Shown: piece by piece, positions 9,547 to 18,370 of the stretch
Numbering within the stretch: position 1 is the stretch's first letter
How the letters are laid out: each line of letters opens with the position of its first letter
Source: Pleurotus ostreatus/Saccharomyces cerevisiae fusant
Lineage: Eukaryota; Opisthokonta
Direction of reading: 5' to 3'
Assembly: GCA_024196135.1 (NCBI GenBank)
Contig: JAMQCK010000470.1
Span: forward strand, 1-22,022
Length of the DNA stretch: 22,022 nt
Program-made: the position numbers and the translations under genes
The notes under the pieces: model-generated
The model's input: only the letters and a program-made list of their open reading frames with translations
What the model was told of the DNA's origin: nothing
Databases searched by the model: none

Positions 9547-11588
9547 ATGACGCCCACGAAGCGATCCGCAGACCATATAGGTCACCCATCGGCGCCTCCA
9601 ACCAAGCGTGCGTCTGCGATTGACCAGCACTTCCATCCCATAGTGCGCGTGGAGGAACCTACGAACCCGGGCGCCCACGTCAAGGCCTTGCTCAATACAG
9701 AACAGGCGTACGTGCTTGACGTCGTCGTGCGTGAGTGTCGGAGCGTTTTTTACACAGGCTCAGCTGGTCGGCCGTTTCCATTGAACCTAGCGCGGACATC
9801 GCTGACCATAATCAGGCACTGGAAAGTCTCTCCTCCTGCGCGCCATCATCGACGCACTGCGACGCAAACACACGGGCAAACCCGGCGCTGTGGCTGTCAC
9901 TGCTAGCACTGGTATCGCAGCGGCCAACATAGGAGGTACGCTATCCGAGTGCGGTTCGTCGCGCAAAGATCGTCCTCACGTTGCGATCTTTCAGGACAAA
10001 CCATCCATTCGTGGGCAGGCTTCTCTGAAGCCAAGCTGGGGAAGCCCGATGTCGCGGGAGAGGTGAGAAGATCCGCGCCGCAGGCCGTGGAACGCTGGAC
10101 GTCCGCTAAGGTGCTCATCATTGACGAAAGTATGTGCCCCGACCGCTTCCCTGCAGCGTTATATTAATCGAACGCCCCAGTCTCCATGGTGCCCGGGGTC
10201 CTTTTCGACTGGTTGTGCGCTGTTGGGAAGAGCATGCGGCCAGCGACAGGCTGGATGCCGTTTGGCGGCATTCAGCTCGTCGTCACCGGCGATTTCTTTC
10301 AGGTAATACCGGCCTTATGTCGTATCCTGCCCGATATTGATGAGCTTGCAGCTACCGCCCGTCAGTCGCGCGCGAATGGATCCGGTCTTCGCCTTCGAGA
10401 CGAAGGCATGGCAGGAAACCTTCTCGCGCGTCATTCAGCTGACCCAGGTGTATCGTCAAACTGATCCGAGTGCGTGACTTGTCTTTGTTCTTCGTGGCGT
10501 GCTGAACGTACTTTACCACACAGAATTTGTGACGATGTTGGATTCTCTGCGTAACGGCGTGGTCGACGACGCCATTTGCGAAGCCATTCGTGCCCTGGGC
10601 CGCCCTCTTCCGGATGATAACATCGCGCCGACGGAACTCCTGCCGAAACGAGACGAGGTGGAGCGCGCCAATTTCCGACGTCTGTCTACCCTCACAGGAC
10701 AATCTCACGAGTACATCTCCGACGATCATGGGCTATTACAAGGCGCGCCGCTGGTCGCCATGCTCAATAATTTGCCCGCGCTGCAGAAACTGTCGCTCAA
10801 ATACAGCGCCCAGGTAATGCTGGTGAAGAATGTGGACGAGAACTTCGTTAACGGATCGCTCGGTCTCGTCGTCGGATTCACACGTGTCAACTCGACCACT
10901 CCCAGCATTGCATCGCCCCAAGCGCTTGACTCGGCGACGCCTACATCCGTGGGCAACAAATTTGGCCTCATCGGTAAATATTACTGCCAAGGAGAGATGT
11001 ACCCGATAGTCGAGTTCAGCACTCCAGTGGGAAAGCGGCGCATGATCGTCGCGCGGGAGGAGTTTCAGTTGGAAGGCGAGGACGGAAGGGTGCTTGCGCA
11101 CCGTACACAGGTACGATGTCTGTCGCCGCTTGTCGTGCAATCGTGGCGTGACCGTGGCGGTGGGAAGGTACTGAGTTCTGACCAACGACAGGTGCCTCTC
11201 ATCCTAGCTTGGGCGCTATCGATACATAAAAGCCAGGGCCAGACTCTCTCGCGGGTCAAGGTCGACTTGAACAATGTCTTCGCCCCCGGTAAGTGCTTGC
11301 GCGTGCATAGCGAGGCTGGAGAATTATGCTCATAACTCCTGCAGGTCAGACGTATGTGGCTTTGTCCAGGGCGTCCAGCCTTGCAGGCCTGCAGGTCGTC
11401 AACTTTAGTCCCTCTAAGGTTCGCCCGACAATTGTCGCGTGTGTGCCATGATGGTTAACCGACTATAGGTGCGCGCCCATCCCAAAGTCGTCGAATGGAG
11501 TCGCCGCCTGGAGACTGTACAAAACCTTCATGCGCAACCATCGCAATCGTCGCCACCTCGTCACCTCCGCCTCCACCTTATGCTGTAG
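9547..11588 (+). CDS. PIF1-family DNA helicase, 3' end replaced by a transposable element
   Basis: Nine-exon plus-strand model: 9547-9766, 9816-9935, 9995-10129, 10181-10302, 10352-10469, 10524-11110, 11192-11288, 11345-11418 and 11469-11588, 530 aa. All introns are GT-AG, 49-81 nt, and phases agree. Motifs in order: LNTEQ (Q-motif-like), Walker A GSAGTGKS (71-78, rebuilt across intron 1), VTASTGIAA with [10 protein letters not shown], Walker B IIDEISM (around 157-161, split by intron 3), TGDFFQLPPV, LTQVYRQ, the SAQVMLVKN region with [17 protein letters not shown] (around 444) and YVALSRAS. This is the PIF1 5'-3' superfamily-1B set. No Rep/HUH nuclease is encoded, so a Helitron is not supported. 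The stop TAG lies in the first bases of the 11585-15155 element, so the native C-terminus is lost. The helicase core looks intact and may still be expressed. Confidence 0.88.
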
Positions 11589-11834
11589 GCCGGGTTATAA
11601 CTTCCCCCGAGTTTAGTCGGAGGGCGGGTTGCAACCCCTGCGAGTGGTTCACGGGCCCGGCAGATGCCGAAGCCGACCGCCGCTGAGGGAGCCGGTCGGC
11701 GGGTCCGTTCCCTTATACGGCGCCGCGGCCGTGATGCGCACCTTGCCGACATCGGGCGTGATGCGCGCGCTCTGATGGCGCGTCGGGGGGAACACGTGCC
11801 CTCCCTCGACGCGCCGGGACGCGTCGCGCGCGCG
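11585..11834. repeat. Left terminal inverted repeat of the second element
   Basis: Matches the reverse complement of 14906-15155. The open frame MPKPTAAEGAG... appears in both repeats only because they are copies of each other. The repeat supplies the helicase stop codon (11586-11588). Confidence 0.92.
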
Positions 11835-12164
11835 TCGCCACCGTCCTGCTCGCGCTTTTGAGTGCATTAATGTGTAAAATAGTTATATTATATGTATATA
11901 CTACAGGTGTACGTCTATATGTATTATAAAAGCCCGCCGCAAGCAATGTTTGCGGCCGGGGGGGTGGGGGTGAGGGGGGTCGAAACACGCGCATCGGGAT
12001 AGCGCAGAGAGGGGTGATGAGGGTAGGGGGTAGGGTAAGCGATCAGCCCCACGCAGCCGCCTGAACGGGCGGGAGGGAGTGGGGCCGAGGCGGGGACTGC
12101 TGCATTGCCGGGCTTCGGGCTGCGCTCGTAGGCGGCGCATCGGCGCAGATCGTTTCTCATAGCA

Positions 12165-12190
12165 TAGCCGTACGCGTACGCGTACGGCTA
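12165..12190. repeat. Perfect 26 bp palindrome
   Basis: Thirteen bases (TAGCCGTACGCGT) are followed exactly by their reverse complement; the centre is a (CGTA)n-like run. It lies inside the second element. Confidence 0.9.
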
Positions 12191-12666
12191 GCCCTTGAGA
12201 GGCCGCGCGTGCACCCATTGCGGGTACCCGCGCGGCAGCCCACGCCGCAATCCCCCCGGCATCCCTCTCCCTCCTTCGCCTCATACTAGCTCCCCCATCG
12301 CTCCATCTTCGCTTGTAGCGAGGGGGAGTAGGGAGGCGAGAGGGGGGGGCCACCGCTACGCATTTCCGCACGCACAGGTGTGCCGCGACGCCGAATGGCG
12401 TCAACAGCGGCCTGCGGGCGCGGATGGTAGCGGTGGGAGAGGGGGTGGACGAGGCCGTCGCGCGCAATTGACACGCGCGGCTAAGACACGTCGCGCGGGC
12501 CACGACGACGCGGGGATGCGGGTAAGTGGAGGTGGAGGGGGGCGGCACGAGGCTGGGGTAGACGCGGCTTGAGGGGAGCGCGCTTGGTGGCCGCGGTCGT
12601 CGTCGTCATGGGGAGGACAGGGGTGGGGCGAGGGGTCTTTGAGGGGGGTGTCGGACGTCCATGCGC

Positions 12667-12766
12667 AGCGCCGCTCGCGTTCGCAAGCGGCGCTGAAATT
12701 TTCATTAGTATATGCTGTATATATAGGACTATTGTGACGTACCTTGGGGGCTCTTTTGAGCCCCCC
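12667..12766. repeat. Two adjacent GC hairpins
   Basis: AGCGCCGCT pairs with AGCGGCGCT (about 12667-12693), and GGGGGCTC pairs with GAGCCCCC around TTT (about 12746-12766). An AT-rich TATATATA segment lies between them. They resemble stem-loop terminators, but in a fungal genome they are better read as element-internal structure. Confidence 0.6.
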
Positions 12767-13920
12767 CGACCGTCTTCGTGGTCCTCCGCGCGTTGTTTGG
12801 CAGCCATTCGGCTATGGGCGACGTCGGGTGGTGGTGGTGATGGTGGTGGGAGGCAAGGTGTGACGCGGCCGCGATCGGTGTGACGCGTGCGTCACGACGT
12901 CTGCGCGACGCGTGCGATGCCCAGAGGGGACAGGAAAGTATATAAAAAAGGCAGGCATATTGAGAAGGGTCCAGTAGACGTTACCGAAGGAAGGGGGCGA
13001 GGGGAACCTGGGTGGAGGGAAGAAAATCGTGGGGGTATGTCCTATGCGGTGATTTGGGACCATATCGCACGATTTGGGACCGCGCGTCGCGCTAAATGGC
13101 CTCGGCAACTCGCCGAGGAGCGTCTCGCTTTCAGTATAATACATGTACATAGGGGGCATTTGATATAGAATATATATCTGAAGTTCGATAGGACCTAGAG
13201 CATGAGAACATACCTAACTGTCACATTGCAATCTCTGAAGGTGAGTAGCCCACATCATTATTTCGTTGTTTGCATAGTATCTAGACCGCTACAAGCGAAT
13301 GAAAGTACCTTCAGGGCTTAAGAGACGTTCCCCCCACCCGACACAATTTGTTTGAAGTTGATCCGCGAGGAGCGAGCGGAGAGATGAGCGAAATGGAGAC
13401 GGAATGCACCTGTTTTGAGAGCAGGATTCATGCCACTTTGTGCACAATAGTAGCGAAGGTCGAGTTCCATAGGTTGCTGCGATCCGATACCTACGAAACT
13501 TTCAGGAACACATATATAGTAAGTCTAGTAATATATTATCTTACAGCTGGGCCTTCGAAGCACCCTCGGCCTGAGTCCGAGGCCGTCGAGCACGTCGACG
13601 ACGACCATCGGACGTCGGCCCGATTATCCGGCCCGGCCATCCGACGCGTCGTGGCCGCGCGCTCCTTGACCCTCAACCACCACCACCACGCCGCTCTCCT
13701 CGCCCCCCCCCCGCCGCCCATTCCCCCTCCCTTTTCTTTTCTACCCCCCACCACGTTAAGAACGCGCGGAAAACGCGTTCTCACACGTAATCACGCGTTG
13801 ATCGCGCCCAAATTCCCAGTCGCGCAGCAACCCAAGACGACGCGAACGAGGAGGAGGAGAAAGGTGCGTGTATACGCTCCGCATATATATATAGTGACTT
13901 ACAAATACACTATCTACGAA

Positions 13921-13942
13921 GGTGGGGGTGGGGGTGGGGGCG
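13921..13942 (+). other. G-quadruplex-type G-run
   Basis: Four consecutive runs of at least four G separated by single T residues, which matches the G-quadruplex folding consensus. Similar G-rich stretches occur at about 11952-11977 and 14414-14442; the latter reads as TAGGGG-like repeats. Confidence 0.6.
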
Positions 13943-14268
13943 CAGGGGTGAAGCGCGGTCGCAACGCGCGACGGCGCAAAATGCGCCCTTCCCCATCATT
14001 TCCGCCCTCAGCCATCGTCTGAGGGCGCGGAGGACTCGTGCTCGACGCGCTACGCGTCTTGAACGAGACCTCAGCGGCTTTTGGCCGTCCCGCCGCTGCC
14101 CTCGCGCCACGCGCCACGCGATCGCGGTCAGCGCCGCCTACCCCCTCCCCCTCCCCCTGCAGCCTCGTCTTCGCGGCGAGGCTCGGCGTTGCTGCAGGTG
14201 CGCCGCGCATCTGGCTTGGCTGGCCGGTGGCTATGCCGCCCCAGTGAGCACACGAGCGCGGCGATGCC

Positions 14269-14387
14269 TGCGCACGCGCCCTCTCTGCCAGCGCGTACAC
14301 CGCGTACCACGCCTATACCACCTCCGCCCATAGTGAGGTATGGGAAGCGTGCGCGGTGTACACACTAGCAGAGAGGGCGCGTGCGCA
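14269..14387. repeat. 36 bp inverted repeat around a 47 bp loop
   Basis: Arms 14269-14304 and 14352-14387 match at 33 of 36 positions, with three C/T differences. The loop holds a smaller CCATA/TATGG stem. It may be a nested miniature element or a fold-back centre. Confidence 0.85.
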
Positions 14388-14905
14388 GACATTCCTCTCC
14401 GAGGAGGCCAAGGAGGGGTAGGGGTAGTAGGGGTAGTAGGGGTGGAGAGGAAGGATTAGGAGGGGCGAGGCGAGGGGGAGACGAGGAGGGGTGAGGCGAG
14501 GAGGAAGGGGGGTCAGGACGACGAGGAGAGGGCGAAGGGAGTGCGCGCGCAGGCAACCGCACACCCCGTGTGTGCCAGTACGCGCGCGCCTACGTAGTGA
14601 GCGCGCATAGCGCTGTCTTCCCCCGCCCCCTATCGCGCTTGATCGACGCGTCGCACGCGTCCTTCGACGCGATCCTGCGCGCAACGAGCGTGTCTGCCAC
14701 CCTCCCCCCTTTTCCCCTCCCCCGCCGCTATGCGTGCTACCGAGCCGTAGCAGCGCGCCGAGCGCGAGCGAGATTTTTCGCTCGCGCTTCTATATTTCCT
14801 TTCCAATTCCACCCTCCCCCCATCCCTTGAGTACATATATAGACAATAAAGATCATTTATTGCTACTTTTCTGCGCCGTACGACGCGCGGAACGGCGACG
14901 GCGCG

Positions 14906-15155
14906 CGCGCGCGCGACGCGTCCCGGCGCGTCGAGGGCGGGCACGTGCACCCCCCGACGCGCCATCAAAGCGCGCGCATCACGCCCGACGTCGGCGAGGT
15001 GCGCATCACGGCCGCGGCGCCGTATAAGGGAACGGACCCGCCGACCGGCTCCCTCAGCGGCGGTCGGCTTCGGCATTTGCCGGGCCCGTGAACCACTCCC
15101 AGGAGTTGCAACCCGCCCTCCGACTAAACTCGGGGGAAGTTATAACCCGGCTTAC
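14906..15155. repeat. Right terminal inverted repeat of the second element
   Basis: Inverted partner of 11585-11834, nearly identical for 250 bp, then diverging abruptly inward in a CG-dinucleotide run. Confidence 0.92.
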
Positions 15156-15335
15156 AACATTAGCTGCCGCCTCAACCCCCCATCCGGAACGCCATCGCCG
15201 CCCAATGTGGGGGACTGCGCAGGCTCCGGTCCCGTAGCATCCCAAGAGTCAGTGGGTAGCGCGGTGGTCACTGGGATGTCGGAAGACCTCGTGTCGTGTA
15301 ACAATGCCAGTGGCGAGGGGAGCGAACTTTCTTGA
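15156..15335 (+). pseudogene. Possible displaced C-terminal end of the PIF1 gene
   Basis: Directly after the right TIR an open frame of 59 codons (TPSPPNVGDCAG..., ...VTGMSEDLVSCNNASG...) runs to TGA at 15333-15335. Its Ser/Gly/acidic makeup differs from the Arg/Pro noise of the element. A plus-strand AATAAA follows at 15498-15503. It has the right position and strand to be the tail cut off by the insertion. Continuity of frame across the site depends on the length of the target duplication, which is not clear. Confidence 0.35.
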
Positions 15336-15602
15336 TCATTGACACTCTCGGGCTTCCACAATTCAATATATGCAGAATAGTATAGCAAAAAAATTGTACA
15401 TGAATCAATGGTCATAACTACCATAGCTGAAGGAGGGCGTCATCCTGAGTACCCCCGGCGAGACAGCGAGGATACTCGGCCAGAAGGGCACAGTCTGAAT
15501 AAAATATGGGAAGGTCGGGGGCGGGTACACCATCGCGAGCTGTACCATTGTGGCGCGCACATCGGATGTGCCCCAGAGCATAGACGCGATCTATGACATT
15601 AG
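15336..15602. other. Spacer downstream of the displaced frame
   Basis: About 270 bases with an A-rich segment (15385-15400) and AATAAA at 15498-15503 on the plus strand. No gene is supported. Confidence 0.4.
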
Positions 15603-16237
15603 TCAGACGAATACACGGGGAGACGAAGCGCGTGCACGCACATTGGCATCGAGGGCTAACGACGCGGCTGCCGGGCCACAGCTAGCTGCGGCGCGCGCCT
15701 TCTGCCGCCGCCGCCGCCCCCGTCGACCTGCGCTGCGCGACTGGGGGTCAGGCGGGACAGCGGAAGGCGAGGATGAAGGACATGATCGAGAAAGCGGCGG
15801 TGTTGGCGGCGGAGTGACAAACCCCAATGTGTTGCGATTGGGACTCTGGTGAGCGCATAGGGGATTCTGACAGCCGGCGCACGGTGTATCGCCTGAGACG
15901 GCCTGGAGGCCACCCTGTAAGTCTATCAGTCAAGCGTCATTCCGAAGGTACAATGCACGCACGAAAACCATCCCGCCACAAATACCGTCTATCCCACACT
16001 TGGCGTAAAGCGGATCCAAAAGAGCGTTCACCTCGGCGGGCGTAGAGGTGTGTTGGTAGTACGCGTGTTCGCACAGTTGACACGCCTCGCGACAGTTCTC
16101 GGGGCTCTGCCTGTTGCGTGAGGTCATGTACAGCGGCGGCGCGGCAGACGCACCGGGGCACCCATAAAGGCCACAAAGTGGCGGCACGCACATCCGGCTG
16201 TCGTGCACTGCTGCCTTGGATAGAAAGCGGAAAACAT
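15603..16237 (-). CDS. Small Cys/His-rich protein, three exons, family not identified
   Basis: Minus-strand model with exons 16237-16154, 16106-15963 and 15914-15603, about 179 aa. The introns are 47 and 48 nt, both GTGCGT...AG and both phase 0, and the second has a CTTGACTG branch-like site. Exon 1 gives CTTAGCACRHF, exon 2 gives NCREACQLCEHAYYQH and KCGIDGICGG, and exon 3 gives CAGCQNPLCAH followed by a Pro/Ser and then Arg-rich tail. The repeated CxxC / CxH pairs spread over three exons suggest a metal-binding module. Splicing brings the Cys pairs into register, which supports the model. Small Cys-rich modules of this general look are common in basidiomycete accessory proteins; no specific function is claimed. 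The Arg-rich tail could be nuclear targeting or low-complexity drift. Confidence 0.55.
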
Positions 16238-16290
16238 GGCGGTGGTCTCCAGTGAGTGCGAATTGCTGATGCGTGCGTTGATACTGCCAG

Positions 16291-16596
16291 TCACGCGCAA
16301 AACACGATCACGTGATTCCCGCCATCACCGACGTTGTCAAGAACACGCGTAAGGCACAAACCGCGCGCTACTTCAAGGGCACACCGTTTCAGTGCTGCTT
16401 CATGTCGAGGCTGCCCTACGTCTGCTTTGAGATTCAAATTAGGGTGATGAGCAGACGAGAGAAGTACCGGAATACAGGGGCATAACAACAGACAACGGTA
16501 GAGGTGTGATGCGCCGTTGTAGAGCGCGCCAGCTACCATGACATTGGAATTATGGCAGAGGGGTATATCGTGCGGAGAAAGAAGAGCGCTGGACAT
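16291..16596 (-). CDS. Uncertain exon-like frame, unidentified
   Basis: A 101-codon minus-strand frame includes RHEAALKRCALEVARGLC and VLDNVGDGGNHVIVF, more protein-like than its surroundings, ending 54 bases before the start of the Cys/His-rich gene. The first half is less convincing and may contain an intron (a GTACTT donor near 16465). It could be a separate small gene or an upstream exon of the Cys/His-rich gene. No family is recognised. Confidence 0.28.
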   Translation of the reverse strand: MSSALLSPHDIPLCHNSNVMVAGALYNGASHLYRCLLLCPCIPVLLSSAHHPNLNLKADVGQPRHEAALKRCALEVARGLCLTRVLDNVGDGGNHVIVFCA

Positions 16597-16843
16597 GTAT
16601 AAGCGAGACTTGGTATATTAGCCGCGATGGAAGGATAAGCACAACGGAACGACCCCCTGGCAGACATGTCCAAACCGGCCGAACCTGCTGCGCGATGGGC
16701 GAACGAGGATGCTGAATTAGGCGAATCAGACAAAGACGAAGTGATCCTACATTGATAGACATCAAGATCTGCCTCAACGCGAGCACTGAGCAAGATGGAG
16801 AACGAACGATCACTCGAAGTTGGCACCAGCTCGAGCATATGTT
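16597..16843. other. 3' flank of the methyltransferase gene
   Basis: About 250 bases with overlapping minus-strand frames (16533-16838 and 16550-16813) that carry no recognisable motif. Probably 3' untranslated or intergenic. Confidence 0.35.
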
Positions 16844-16853
16844 TTTATTTATT
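16844..16853 (-). terminator. Overlapping polyadenylation signals of the methyltransferase gene
   Basis: On the minus strand AATAAATAAA starts about 18 bases after the TAG at 16873-16871. The position suits 3' end formation. Confidence 0.55.
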
Positions 16854-16870
16854 TTGCAACGCGTCGCGTA

Positions 16871-18370
16871 CTAGAGCCAGCCTTGGGGACGCTCAGCAAT
16901 CAATGCATGACGCCCAAACGCAAACGGAACGTACCTCTGCAGTTGCGCGAGCCGCACAGACAGCGAGCACCATCCTCGCCGGTATCGGCGACGTCGCCTG
17001 CGCCATCCTGACCTGTCTCGGCAGCGTCTCCCGCGCTATTCTGACTAACTTCGCTCATGTATCGAATGCAGAGCTCCTCCCCTGGCGCTATGTCGCGATT
17101 GGCAAAGAACGCCAGCTTGGGGGTGCTGTTGTTCGGCTGAAGATGGGTGTGTCAAGAACCAAAAACCCTGCGCGGGCTACACGAAAGTGATCGAAAGACG
17201 TGCCTCGTTGGAGAAAACGCCGATGGAAGATAGATTGGCATCACAGGAATGATTGAGAAACCGGGTGAACTGTGGGAACATGAGTAATGCGGTGGTGGAA
17301 GTACGAGACACTGACATTGCCGGCTCGTGACGCGTCAATGACCATAGGTGCGCCTGGTGTGCGAGGCTGCCCAAGATACCAGAAATCCACGTTGAATGCA
17401 TACGGGTTACGCTCATGACTGGTTGCATGATGAGCCCTGCTTGGACGAGGTCGAGCAGACGCTGCACTTGCCCATCGCGTACTGCCGCCTCCTCGGGGGT
17501 CAGTAATTCCCCTGTGAATGTGCCGACATATTGGCCGCATTGAACCACGGCCGGGCCATTGAAAACGCCCCATCCTCTGTTTAACGTTTTCTTGATCGCT
17601 ATAGGGACCTGGCGGCCTTCCTGGATAACCTAAAAGCCGTCGGTCGTGAGTATTATCGAGGATGGGTGATAAATACACTGACCCTGTTTGAGCAGCTAGC
17701 ACCGCAGCGACAGCCGTCGTGGCACTCGAAGACGGGTATGTAGAAAACTGCAAGGCGCTTGGCGTCTGACTTATAGGCAAAAGACCGCCAAGTATAATCC
17801 TTGGTCACTTGCATCTGCCGTCGGCGACATACACACATATGATTGGCGTCGTGTCCGCATGCCACTGTACACCTACTTATAGGCGTGAGCGGTGTCCCGC
17901 ATGACAACGAAGGAGAGGAGATGCTGACCGACAGCCCCTGCGCTTGGCAACCGGATGTTGAACCTCCTTACCCTCCCGCCAAAGGCGGCTGGAGTACAAA
18001 AACTGTAATGGCGGGTGCGGCTCCCCATCGACCTCGTTGGCCACCATGATCGGGCCTCCTGTACCGCACGCTTCAGCCAGGAATGCGTACAGATAGCAGG
18101 GCCGGGACGCGGCGTCCATGCTGGATAAAATACTCGCCTCGAACACGTTCTTCCTCCTTGGCCATCCAATTTCGTACGGCTTCCTGCCCGCCGAGTTGCT
18201 GGCCTAGTATCAGTTGCATGCGCGCTCTGCAGCGAAGTCCGCACCGGCGCCACAATGTGGAGATAGGTATCCTGGGCCCATCGAGCCCACGCCAGGTCGC
18301 TGGACATGCTGATTGTTGCGTTGTATGCCGAGCGCTTGTGATGAAGGAGATCAATGAGGCGCTGAACGTG
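16871..18370 (-). CDS. SUV39/Clr4-type SET-domain histone H3K9 methyltransferase
   Basis: Minus-strand exons: 18370-18245, 18183-18147, 18058-17929, 17872-17683, 17629-17472, 17418-17316, 17269-17183, 17136-16935 and 16881-16871, about 347 aa plus an unresolved N-terminus. Phases agree throughout. Pre-SET holds nine zinc cysteines: CRC-TVAC-...-CVC, then ECHDGCRCGASC. SET shows NRGWGVFN, YVGTFTGELL, NPYAFNVDFWYL, GNFTRFLNHSCDANL (cofactor and substrate residues, about 247-260) and IAPGEELCIRY (Y303). Post-SET shows RCLCGSRNCRGWL with C336, C338 and C343. This is the arrangement of DIM-5/Clr4 enzymes that methylate H3K9 to nucleate heterochromatin. An acidic repeat linker separates SET from post-SET. 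One intron (17471-17419) appears to use a GC donor. The 88 nt intron before GPIMVANEVDG is the weakest junction. Poly(A) signals overlap at 16844-16853. No chromodomain was found. Confidence 0.87.
17419..17471 (-). other. Probable GC-AG intron inside the SET domain
   Basis: The donor reads GG|GCAAGT, the consensus for GC introns, and the acceptor CAACCAG. The length is 53 nt. It is the only tested combination that joins EEAAVRDG in phase to HERNPYAFNVDF; GT donors either break phase or need a GAG acceptor. Confidence 0.6.

Larger units (their letters stand above)
11835..14905. other. Interior of the second element, no supportable gene
   Basis: GC-rich DNA with overlapping Arg/Pro/Gly-rich frames on both strands, AT-rich islets (11870-11930, 12700-12735, 13860-13920, 14830-14870), an AATAAA near 14846 and several hairpins. 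Frames such as 11901-12548, 13348-14022 and 14313-14684 are low-complexity and shadow each other, so none is called a gene. Confidence 0.5.
11585..15155. mobile_element. 3.57 kb long-TIR element inserted at the helicase 3' end
   Basis: It is bounded by 250 bp inverted repeats, 11585-11834 and 14906-15155, with about 10 mismatches by eye (about 96%), so the insertion or last homogenisation is recent. The ends begin GTAGGCCGGG and GTAAGCCGGG. The 3.07 kb interior is extremely GC-rich with G-runs, several hairpins and no transposase, so it is non-autonomous or a fold-back element. No clean target duplication is visible: left TTATGCTG against right TTAGCTG, close to the ends, is only suggestive. 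The superfamily is unassigned; long TIRs without coding capacity occur among Mutator-like derivatives and fold-back elements. Confidence 0.8.

Noticed and set aside
11111..11191. Open segment [13 protein letters not shown]... as part of the helicase
   Set aside because: It is an in-frame 81 nt intron: GTACGA...GACAG removal joins LAHRTQ directly to [19 protein letters not shown], the expected PIF1 sequence.
9547..11588. Helitron
   Set aside because: Only a PIF1-type helicase is present. No Rep/HUH nuclease motif, no 5'-TC / CTRR-3' ends with a terminal hairpin were found, and the flanks are other genes and a TIR element.
11664..11861. Protein MPKPTAAEGAG..., also found at 14630-15076 on the other strand
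   Set aside because: The apparent conservation comes from the two copies of the terminal inverted repeat, not from selection on a protein.
12746..12766. Bacterial-type intrinsic terminator
   Set aside because: A GC stem is present, but all coding evidence is eukaryotic with introns. It is treated as internal structure of the mobile element.
16795..17190. Plus-strand 131-codon frame
   Set aside because: It lies antisense to the SET and post-SET exons and has no motif. It is a shadow of the methyltransferase gene.
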